Shown: piece after piece, positions 1 through 7,487 of the stretch
How the letters are laid out: the number at the start of each line of letters is the position of its first letter
Position numbering within the stretch: the first letter of the stretch is position 1
NCBI RefSeq assembly: GCF_026250525.1
Contig: NZ_CP111054.1
Location: 62,001-126,000, forward strand
Source: Chondrinema litorale
Lineage (GTDB): Bacteria; Bacteroidota; Bacteroidia; Cytophagales; Flammeovirgaceae
Length of the DNA stretch: 64,000 nt
Direction of reading: 5' to 3'
Program-made: the position numbers and the translations under genes
The notes under the pieces: model-generated
The model's input: only the letters and a program-made list of their open reading frames with translations
The model's database searches: none
Told to the model about the DNA's origin: nothing

Positions 1-726
1 CGCAACAGTCGTCATCAATCTGAGCCTCATTAAATCTATATAATGATGCATAAAATCGATCTCTTTGGTAAGAGGCACAAATTTTTCGTTGCTATCGTAT
101 AGTAGGTAGCGCATCAGTTTGCTCAACTGGTGCACCGCATCTTGTGCTCTATCTTGATCTTGAATTATTAGACCGTAAATGTTATTTAAGGTATTAAAAA
201 AGAAATGTGGATTTAACTGATTTTTAAGGTTTAGTAATTCTGATTTTAAATGCTCTTTTTCCAGTTCTTTTCTTAAATCTTCTGTTCTAAACCACTCACT
301 GGTAATCTTTATCGCCACACTTACACCTGTAATCATTCCAAAAGCGATAAACAAACTAATAAATATTTCTATAAATGAGGGCCTTGGTCTCTTTTGAGCA
401 CTTTCTGTTACAGCGGCTGCATCTCTAACAAAATCTGAAAGCATTTCCATTGTAAAAATGGCTACTGTAAACAGCACAAAGTTAACCAACAAGAATTTCC
501 ATATCTGTTTATTAAAAAGGAATTTCTTGATTAAGTAGAAATAGTTTATGTAAAAAATACATGCAAAAAAGAAGGGCGGTCTCATTTCTCTTAAAAACTC
601 AGAGAAATTTTTTGGAGATCGGTAAGCAGAAAAGAATGGCAAACTAATAATGATGCCCCACACAAGAATGTGCAGGGTTATCATTAAATATTGCTGATTC
701 TTTTTATCTTTTATATCAAATTTCAT
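1..726 (-). CDS. LytS/YehU-type sensor histidine kinase, C-terminus cut by window edge
   Basis: The first 242 residues of an inner-membrane histidine kinase are present; the ATP-binding end lies beyond base 1. Several hydrophobic segments occupy roughly residues 13-140. A short helical linker follows, then the His_kinase motif NQLNPHFFFNTLNN with the phospho-accepting His near residue 174. This motif is typical of LytS/YehU/NatK kinases that pair with LytTR-domain regulators. The gene lies 120 bases downstream of the MacB-type permease on the same strand, so it may be the last visible gene of the efflux operon. The regulator would be expected outside the window. The family call is firm; the stimulus is unknown. 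Confidence 0.85.
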   Translation of the reverse strand, partial: MKFDIKDKKNQQYLMITLHILVWGIIISLPFFSAYRSPKNFSEFLREMRPPFFFACIFYINYFYLIKKFLFNKQIWKFLLVNFVLFTVAIFTMEMLSDFVRDAAAVTESAQKRPRPSFIEIFISLFIAFGMITGVSVAIKITSEWFRTEDLRKELEKEHLKSELLNLKNQLNPHFFFNTLNNIYGLIIQDQDRAQDAVHQLSKLMRYLLYDSNEKFVPLTKEIDFMHHYIDLMRLRLMTTVA

Positions 727-846
727 ATTGGCTCACATCTTAAAAGCTTACAAATGTACTCAACGAATATTTCATTTGCTGACAAAACCTGATAAGTAGT
801 TTCTCGATTAAAAATCTCAAAATGAGCTTTTTAATTTTTGCTGATC

Positions 847-2067
847 TTACTCGTATCTCAGTGCTGTTATCGGGTCGAGGCTTGCTGCCTTTCTTGCAGG
901 ATACCAACCGAAGAAAATCCCGGTAATGGCACAAACTGCAAATGAGATTACAATTGAATCTGTAGTAACTGATGTTGGCCACATCAAATAGGTGGAAACA
1001 CCTAATGTACTACCAATACCCAACAACACGCCAATTAAACCTCCAGTAATACTGATCAAAATTGCTTCTACTAAAAACTGTAAGAGAATATCTTTACCTC
1101 TACCACCAATCGCCATTCTCAAACCAATTTCTCTGGTTCTCTCAGTCACCGATACATACATAATATTCATAATCCCGATACCACCAACTACTAGCGAAAT
1201 ACTTGCAATAGCTACCAATAATACAGTTAATATCTCACTGGTTGAGCTAAATGTTGAGATCAACTCTTGCTGCGAACGAACATGGAAATCGTCATCGTCG
1301 TTTGCACCAATTTTGTGCGAAGCACGTAAAATGTCTTCCATCTCAGTTACAGCATCTTCAGCCACTTCTTCGCTATTGGCAGAAGCAGTGATCGATTGCA
1401 AGTAATCTACTGCTAAAATCCTTTTTTGTACAGTGGTAAAAGGTGCCAGTATAATATCATCTTGATCTTGCCCGAATGTATTCTCTCCTTTCTCACCCAA
1501 CACACCTATTATTTTAAAAGGAATTTTATCGAAACGAATAGTTTTACCTACCGGATTCTCTCCATCTGGAAAAAGGTTTTCTACAATGGTTTGCCCGATT
1601 ACAGCCACTTTCGCATATGTTTTCACTTCTTGCTGAGTAAACATGGTACCATCTACAATATCTAACTTTCTAATATTGATATACCCCGGACTTACACCAT
1701 AGATGGAAGTAGGCCAGTTGTTCGCGCCTATTATGGCCTGGCCACTTCCGTTCACCTGTGGCGATATGTCAGTAAGTAATGTACTCTTTTCTTCCAGTGC
1801 TTCCAGATCAAAAAGCGTTAAAGTTTGCGATTCGCTAAAATCTCTTCTTACCCCTCCTCTAAAATCACTACCCGGACGAATGGTGATCATGTTAGAACCC
1901 ATACTCGAAATCTGCTCTTTAATACTTTGCTTGGAGCCTTCACCAATTGCCAACATGGCAATTACCGAAGCTACACCTATTATAATACCCAGCATGGTAA
2001 GGAATGCACGCATTCTATTACGTTGCAGTGCTTTCCATGCTATTTTTATAAGATTTACAGTTTTCAT
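847..2067 (-). CDS. MacB-type ABC transporter permease (FtsX/MacB_PCD)
   Basis: A 406-residue membrane subunit of a MacAB-like export system. The N-terminus (KALQRNRMRAFLTMLGIIIG) is the classic MacB/LolC opening: a first membrane helix at about 20-42, then a large periplasmic MacB_PCD domain, then three helices in the last 130 residues. The segment ERTREIGLRMAIGGRGKDIL is the cytoplasmic coupling region that contacts the ATPase. The protein ends in the usual DPITALRYE-like tail. It starts 2 bases after the ATPase stop, so the two are co-translated. Unlike proteobacterial MacB, the ATPase is a separate polypeptide, which is usual in Bacteroidota. The substrate cannot be read from sequence. 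Confidence 0.93.
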   Translation of the reverse strand: MKTVNLIKIAWKALQRNRMRAFLTMLGIIIGVASVIAMLAIGEGSKQSIKEQISSMGSNMITIRPGSDFRGGVRRDFSESQTLTLFDLEALEEKSTLLTDISPQVNGSGQAIIGANNWPTSIYGVSPGYINIRKLDIVDGTMFTQQEVKTYAKVAVIGQTIVENLFPDGENPVGKTIRFDKIPFKIIGVLGEKGENTFGQDQDDIILAPFTTVQKRILAVDYLQSITASANSEEVAEDAVTEMEDILRASHKIGANDDDDFHVRSQQELISTFSSTSEILTVLLVAIASISLVVGGIGIMNIMYVSVTERTREIGLRMAIGGRGKDILLQFLVEAILISITGGLIGVLLGIGSTLGVSTYLMWPTSVTTDSIVISFAVCAITGIFFGWYPARKAASLDPITALRYE

Positions 2068-2069
2068 GT

Positions 2070-2810
2070 CTAATTTTCTATTGGTAGTTGTGCTAATGCG
2101 TCTGCTGCAATATGAATGTTTTCCACAGGACTGTCTTTAATCACATTTCCATCTCGTAAAACAACCGTTCTGCTGCTAAACAGTGCTATATCTGGCTCGT
2201 GCGTTACGAAAGCAATGGTTTTTCCTTGAGCATTTAAATCTTGAAAAAGCGCCATAATTTCGTAAGAAGTTCGGGTATCTAAGTTACCTGTCGCCTCATC
2301 GGCAAGAATAACTACCGGATTGTTAACCAAGGCTCTGGCAATGGCCACACGTTGTTGCTGGCCACCAGAAAGCTGGCTTGGAGTATGGTGTCGTCTGTCT
2401 GCCAAACCAACCAATTCCAGTGCATTTTCTGCCCATTCTTTCCTTTCAGCAGAAGTTACCTTTTTGTTATAATACAATGGCAACTCTACATTTTCTATCG
2501 CAGTGGTTCTGGGTAAAAGGTTATAAGACTGAAATATAAAGCCAATCTTTTCATTTCTCAATCTTGCAAGTTCGTTCTTATTCAGGTTACTAATATTCAC
2601 ACCGTCCAACTCATACGATCCTGAAGAGGGTTTATCCAGACAGCCAAGTATATTCAACATGGTCGATTTACCTGAACCACTGGTTCCCATTATAGTCACA
2701 AACTCACCTTTGTTCACCTTAAAAGAAACCCCTTTTAATGCTCTCACGGTTTCTGTTCCAATAGTGAACTCCCGTTTGAGGTCTTGTATATTTATGATGG
2801 TTTTATCCAT
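2070..2810 (-). CDS. ABC transporter ATP-binding protein (LolD/MacB class)
   Basis: A 246-residue nucleotide-binding subunit. It has a Walker A motif (GTSGSGKST, near residue 43), a Q-loop, the signature LSGGQQQRVAIARAL, Walker B (VVILADEATGNLD) and the switch His in VTHEPD. It belongs to the MacB/LolD subfamily that drives mechanotransmission-type permeases. The adaptor gene lies upstream across a 93-base gap that holds a short tandem repeat; the permease follows directly. With the TolC protein and adaptor this makes a complete envelope-spanning exporter. Confidence 0.95.
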   Translation of the reverse strand: MDKTIINIQDLKREFTIGTETVRALKGVSFKVNKGEFVTIMGTSGSGKSTMLNILGCLDKPSSGSYELDGVNISNLNKNELARLRNEKIGFIFQSYNLLPRTTAIENVELPLYYNKKVTSAERKEWAENALELVGLADRRHHTPSQLSGGQQQRVAIARALVNNPVVILADEATGNLDTRTSYEIMALFQDLNAQGKTIAFVTHEPDIALFSSRTVVLRDGNVIKDSPVENIHIAADALAQLPIEN

Positions 2811-2875
2811 AACTTAATGTCTTTTCTATTTTAGAATAATGATTTATGGATGCTGCATTACAAAAAGCAATCTGT

Positions 2876-2896
2876 TAGCTATTTGCTAGCTATTTG
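2876..2896. repeat. short tandem repeat TAGCTATTTG x2
   Basis: Two copies of the 10-mer TAGCTATTTG stand one base apart, between the adaptor stop codon (2904) and the ATPase start (2810). On the coding strand it reads as CAAATAGCTA repeated. Its function is unknown; it may only be a slippage duplication in the intercistronic spacer. Confidence 0.6.
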
Positions 2897-2903
2897 TCTA
2901 TGC

Positions 2904-4166
2904 TTATTTCTTTTTGTCACTTCCTGGAGGTTTTGGCATAAATGGGCTCGATTCACCTCCACCTCCTGCATCACCAGCCGCTTCTTTCATTGCTTCCATA
3001 GAGTAAACTACTTCATCACCTTCTTTAAGCCCTTCAATTACCTGCACTAAAACACCATCGCTCTCACCAGTTTTTACTGGTTGCGGATGAATATTTGTAC
3101 CTTGTTTTACCCAAACCATTCCTTTGCTATCATCCTGTTCGTTTTGCGCTGGCATGTTTACAGGAACCATTTTTCCACCTTCTGGTGGAGCATTGCCTTC
3201 TGCCATTTTTGGACCGTCTCCATCATTTACTTGCTCCTTGTACTGAGCCATTACTTGTTGGTCTGGCTGAAAGCGCAATGCTTTTGCTTCTATTGTAAGT
3301 ATGTTTGGCATCTCAAGCGTATATACAGTAATACTTGCAGTTAAACCCGGCATTAATTTAAGGTCTGGGTTATCAGCCTTAATAATTACAGTATAGGTTA
3401 CCACATTAGATTCTTCTTCTGGCTCAAGTCTAATTTGAGTAACTTCACCTGCAAACTCTTCACCCGGATAAGCATCTACTGTAAACATTACTCTCTGCCC
3501 TAATTCTACCTCTCCAATGTCTGCTTCATCTATATCTGCTTCTACTTGCATCTGCTTTAAATCACGAGCAATGGTAAATAACTCTGGTGTACTATAGCTA
3601 GATGCCACTGTTTGCCCTTCGTCTACTGCTCTTGATAATACCACTCCATCAATTGGAGAATAAATATTGGCATAACCCAAATTGGTTTTAGCTCTGTCTA
3701 CATCAGATTGTCTCTGCTCAACTACACCAATAGCATTTTTTAGATTGTATTCTGCTTCATCAAAATCAGTATCGCTAATTCTTTTGTTATCGTAAAGCTT
3801 TTTAAGTCTATCGAAGCTTTTTTGTAAATAATCGCGCTCAATTTCGGCATTTTTCAAACTAGCCTTTGCTTCGTTAAGCGTAGCTAAAAGTGTGGTTTTA
3901 TCTAACTCTGCTAGCAATTGCCCTGCTTTTACATCTGAGTTATAGTCCACATAAATTTTTTCAATTACACCAGAAACCTGTGTACCTACTTCTACTTGAG
4001 TAATTGGTTCTATAGTTCCTGTAGCGGTAATTACTTGGTTAATAGTTTCTTTAGTAACCTTTACTGTTTTTACAGTTATTTCTGTATTTTCTTTTTTAAT
4101 GAAGAAAAAATAAACAGCTACTCCGGCAACTAATATCGCAATGATATATATCAGTGATTTTTTCAT
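2904..4166 (-). CDS. periplasmic adaptor (MacA/HlyD/RND-type membrane fusion protein)
   Basis: A 420-residue adaptor linking the ABC permease to the TolC-like channel. It has an N-terminal membrane anchor (about 5-23) and a biotinyl-lipoyl half-domain with GTQVSGVIEKIYVDYNSDVK. A long alpha-helical hairpin follows at about 100-165, then the second lipoyl half (NIYSPIDGVVLSRAVDEGQTV) and a beta-barrel domain. The C-terminus is unusually rich in Gly, Pro and Lys and includes an acidic/Gln-rich insertion at about 315-350 inside the membrane-proximal domain. It starts 4 bases after the TolC stop. It is MacA-like in architecture; partner assignment rests on gene order. Confidence 0.93.
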   Translation of the reverse strand: MKKSLIYIIAILVAGVAVYFFFIKKENTEITVKTVKVTKETINQVITATGTIEPITQVEVGTQVSGVIEKIYVDYNSDVKAGQLLAELDKTTLLATLNEAKASLKNAEIERDYLQKSFDRLKKLYDNKRISDTDFDEAEYNLKNAIGVVEQRQSDVDRAKTNLGYANIYSPIDGVVLSRAVDEGQTVASSYSTPELFTIARDLKQMQVEADIDEADIGEVELGQRVMFTVDAYPGEEFAGEVTQIRLEPEEESNVVTYTVIIKADNPDLKLMPGLTASITVYTLEMPNILTIEAKALRFQPDQQVMAQYKEQVNDGDGPKMAEGNAPPEGGKMVPVNMPAQNEQDDSKGMVWVKQGTNIHPQPVKTGESDGVLVQVIEGLKEGDEVVYSMEAMKEAAGDAGGGGESSPFMPKPPGSDKKK

Positions 4167-4170
4167 CGTA

Positions 4171-5529
4171 TTAAAGTTTTATGGGTTCGCCTTGATAAAA
4201 TTGGAGGAGTTGATAGTACAATATTTTCGTATATTTTGTCTGTACATATTTCTGTTGAGCGGTTAAATACTCATTCTGATCAATTAGTAAATCAGTGGTA
4301 TTCAACAAACCCACTTCGTACTGTTCTTGTGCGAGTTCAAAAGATACCTGAGCAGCTTCCATTTGCACCAAGGCGGCTTCCATTTCACCTTGAGCAGAAA
4401 TTGCACTTTGGTAAGCATTTTCAATCTTACGGTACACTTCCTTTTTGGCAGCTATGCGATCCAAATTCGCCGATTCCATAGAAATCTTTGCGGATTGCAC
4501 ATTCGATTTATTCTGAAACTTAGAAAAAATCGGAATACTCAGGCTCAGACTCACTCGCTGGTTGAAGTTGTTATCTAATTGGTCAGTAAATGTATATTCT
4601 TGCGTACTTGTATAACCGGTCGATAAACCCGCTCCTAATGATAATGTGGGTAAATAACCTGCTTTTGCAATGTTCATATCCAACTCTGCTGTACTCATAG
4701 ACAGTTGGCTGGCTTTAATCTCTGGTAAGAAACCCAATGCGTTTTGGTATGCAGTAATCTTATCTGGAATAATCACCTCTATATCATCACCTATTTCAGG
4801 AAAATCAGGCTCATACTCTTGTTCTGGATCTAGTTCTAATAATTGTCTTAATGTAAGTATTTGCTGAGCATAAGAATTTCGTGCAGCTACTAACGAATAC
4901 TGGTCGCTAGCATATTGCGATCTAATATCTGCCAAATCTTTTGCGGCTACTGTTCCTGCATCAAATAGTGCTTCTGTTTGCTCATACTGTTCCTCTGAAG
5001 CTTTTAAGTTATTCTCGGCGATTTCAATGCCTTCTTTATAATAAAGTGCCTGTAAATATGCCTGAGTAACTTCGAGAATAATACTGTTTTTAGACTCGGT
5101 TACATATAACTCGTTTTGTTCAAGTAACAAACCATATTGCTTAGCTTGGTTTCTAATTTTGTTACCCGAGTATAAGGTCATAGAAGCATTTAAACCTAAA
5201 CTAGTTGAGTAAATTTGTTGTGAAACAAAATCACTTGTAATAGGGTCAATACTAGTACCTCTGGTTAAAGACTCAGATGCTGAACCTGATAAACTTGGCA
5301 GCCAGTTATTTTTTGCCTGATTGTAGTTTATCTCAGAATTATCTTTATCAAGTACAGCCTGCTTTACTGTTATATTATTAGTAATTGCATAATCTATACT
5401 GTTTTCCAGATTCCATACCGCTGGTACTTGCTTTACACTATCCGTCTGCGCAACACTTGCTGATATACCGAATGGTAATATCATTATCGCTAGGAAAAGA
5501 TGTTTAAAAACTGAAAACTTCATTGTCAT
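4171..5529 (-). CDS. TolC-family outer-membrane efflux protein
   Basis: A 452-residue outer-membrane channel subunit with a signal peptide of about 27 residues ending ASVAQ. Two internally homologous OEP halves carry long coiled-coil helices (for example about 170-225 and 350-435) and beta-strand segments such as YSTSLGLNASMTLYSG and QRVSLSLSIPIFS. TolC trimers form the outer-membrane exit duct for tripartite pumps. It is the first gene of the efflux operon, with the promoter expected in the 454-base gap upstream. Confidence 0.94.
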   Translation of the reverse strand: MTMKFSVFKHLFLAIMILPFGISASVAQTDSVKQVPAVWNLENSIDYAITNNITVKQAVLDKDNSEINYNQAKNNWLPSLSGSASESLTRGTSIDPITSDFVSQQIYSTSLGLNASMTLYSGNKIRNQAKQYGLLLEQNELYVTESKNSIILEVTQAYLQALYYKEGIEIAENNLKASEEQYEQTEALFDAGTVAAKDLADIRSQYASDQYSLVAARNSYAQQILTLRQLLELDPEQEYEPDFPEIGDDIEVIIPDKITAYQNALGFLPEIKASQLSMSTAELDMNIAKAGYLPTLSLGAGLSTGYTSTQEYTFTDQLDNNFNQRVSLSLSIPIFSKFQNKSNVQSAKISMESANLDRIAAKKEVYRKIENAYQSAISAQGEMEAALVQMEAAQVSFELAQEQYEVGLLNTTDLLIDQNEYLTAQQKYVQTKYTKILYYQLLQFYQGEPIKL

Positions 5530-5983
5530 CTACTTTATTGATTTAAGGCTAAGTAAATGACAGCATACCTTTAATAATAATGCACATAGACGTTTTAACC
5601 GATTCTATAGAAGAACTGGCCGATTTCTCCGCTAATGCTTTTATTCTATCGACGAAATTATCTGTTTATATCGCTAAGCAAATTCTATAATAGATGTAGC
5701 TGCAAAAAATGATTTTCCACATTATTATGGAATATCGATTTCTATAAATACTGGATGGTTTTGCTAAAGATTTGAAAATTCTACCAATTAACTTTCTATA
5801 CAATTTGGATAATTATATAGAAAATCGGTTAAATCGTCGATTTTTTTGGTCTTTAAGTGAACCATTTTGTAACTATGAATGTCAAAACCTATAGTTGACA
5901 CTACCACTAACCAGCGATGTTGTCTAAAGTCTAAGTGCAGACTATTAAGCAGCATCTTTTATTATTATAATATTTAACTAGTT
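5530..5983. other. divergent intergenic region (efflux operon / S41 protease)
   Basis: This 454-base, strongly AT-rich gap lies between divergent genes and must hold both promoters. I see no open frame. A perfect 10-bp inverted repeat, TTAACCGATT at 5595-5604 and AATCGGTTAA at 5823-5832, flanks the middle of the gap at a distance of about 220 bases. Several TTCTATA-like words recur (near 5603, 5675, 5733, 5791). These could be regulator half-sites, but nothing in the sequence identifies the regulator. Confidence 0.4.
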
Positions 5984-7423
5984 ATGAAAACCTGTTCAAT
6001 AAACAAACTTTTGTTTGTGGCTTTGTTCGTGCCTTTTATATTATTTTCTTGTTCTGATGACGATGAAATAACGCCAACTACATCAGACGATGACGATTCT
6101 GGAACTACAAGTGACTACGCAGACATTAATGAATGGATACTCGCAAACATGGAGTATTATTATTTCTGGAATGATGAGATTCCAGATGATCCCGATCTAA
6201 CACAAGAACCTTCTGATTTCTTTGAATCTCTATTATATACTTATGATGCCACATCAAATCCTGAGGGTGATAGATTCTCTTATATAAGCGAAGATGCAGA
6301 CGAATTAATTTCTTCTCTTTCTGGCGAAACCACCTCTACAGGTATGGAATACCGCCTTTTCTATGTTTCTGCTACTGGTAATGAAGTTTTAGCGCAGATT
6401 GTATATACCATTGCCGACTCACCTGCTGATGAAGCCGGACTAGAAAGAGGCGATATGTTTACCAAAGTAAATGGTACTACCATTACAGATGAAAACTACA
6501 TCGACCTATTGTATTATACTACAGATATGACCATTACATTGGCTGAAGTTCAAGATGGTTCTTTAGTTGATTTGGATGAAACCGTAAGTTTAACCGCTGC
6601 AACTATTCAAGAGAACCCAATTTATATGGATACTGTGCTTGAAGTAGATGGACAAAAAATAGCTTACTTGGTTTACAACCAATTTATTCCTGCGCCAAAC
6701 AACAGTAGTAACACTGAGTACGACGACCAATTGAACGAGATATTTACTGAGTTTAAAGCTGCCGGTGCAACTGAACTAATTGTTGATTTAAGATATAATC
6801 CGGGTGGCTATGTAACCTCAGCAACAACAATGGCTAGCTTAATAGGAACTGGCGTATCTTCTAACGATTTGTTCTTTAGAGAAGAATACAATGAGGGTTT
6901 GCAAGAAGAAATTGCTGCTTACTATGGAGATTCTTACTTTGAAGAAAACTTTACAGACATGAGCGGAAATATTGGCGGGCAAATAAACCGCGTATATTTT
7001 CTAGTAACTGGTAGCTCAGCTTCATCAAGCGAATTGGTAATTAACGGCTTACTTCCATACATGAATGTTTATCTAATTGGTGAAACTACTTATGGTAAAA
7101 ATGTGGGCTCTATCACCATTACCGACGATACTGATGGCGACAACAACTGGGCACTACAACCAATTGTAATGAAAGCCTATAACAGTTTGGGCAATTCAGA
7201 TTACTCTGCTGGCTTCACTCCTGACATCGAAGTTTCTGAAGATTTGGAGCTTGTTCCATTCGGAGATACTTCTGATCCACTATTAGGTACTGCACTTTCT
7301 GCAATAAGCGGTTCTAGTAGATTTGGTAATGTGGACAATGAAGATGCACCAAGAGTAATTGCAAATTCTGTTTCAAGAAAGAAAGTAACCTTCAGAAAAA
7401 TATCTGCTGAAGCATTAGAATAG
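5984..7423 (+). CDS. S41-family (C-terminal processing-like) peptidase lipoprotein
   Basis: A 479-residue envelope serine protease. The N-terminus is a lipoprotein signal (lipobox FSC) followed directly by SDDDE, the acidic pattern associated with surface export of lipoproteins in Bacteroidota. A helical N-terminal region (about 45-110) precedes a PDZ-like domain (about 110-200) and the TSPase catalytic core. The catalytic Ser lies in GSSASSSE near residue 347 and the general-base Lys in TTYGKNVG near 369. This Ser-Lys arrangement is characteristic of CtpA/Tsp enzymes. The gene stands alone, convergent with the glycosidase and separated from it by a strong hairpin. The physiological substrate is unknown. 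Confidence 0.92.
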   Translation: MKTCSINKLLFVALFVPFILFSCSDDDEITPTTSDDDDSGTTSDYADINEWILANMEYYYFWNDEIPDDPDLTQEPSDFFESLLYTYDATSNPEGDRFSYISEDADELISSLSGETTSTGMEYRLFYVSATGNEVLAQIVYTIADSPADEAGLERGDMFTKVNGTTITDENYIDLLYYTTDMTITLAEVQDGSLVDLDETVSLTAATIQENPIYMDTVLEVDGQKIAYLVYNQFIPAPNNSSNTEYDDQLNEIFTEFKAAGATELIVDLRYNPGGYVTSATTMASLIGTGVSSNDLFFREEYNEGLQEEIAAYYGDSYFEENFTDMSGNIGGQINRVYFLVTGSSASSSELVINGLLPYMNVYLIGETTYGKNVGSITITDDTDGDNNWALQPIVMKAYNSLGNSDYSAGFTPDIEVSEDLELVPFGDTSDPLLGTALSAISGSSRFGNVDNEDAPRVIANSVSRKKVTFRKISAEALE

Positions 7424-7432
7424 TAATGTGAT

Positions 7433-7487
7433 AAACCTTTGCTGTTGAATAGGATGATGATAAGACAGCAAAGGTTTGTTTTTTTAT
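7433..7487. terminator. bidirectional rho-independent terminator
   Basis: A perfect 13-bp inverted repeat (AAACCTTTGCTGT at 7433-7445 and ACAGCAAAGGTTT at 7465-7477, 19-base loop) is followed by a T-run on the plus strand. It sits between the convergent S41 protease and glycosidase genes and overlaps the end of the latter, so it likely ends both transcripts. Confidence 0.85.

Noticed and set aside
992..2140. Open frames on the plus strand over the efflux permease gene
   Set aside because: They mirror the high-quality MacB-type permease on the minus strand and encode no recognisable domain.
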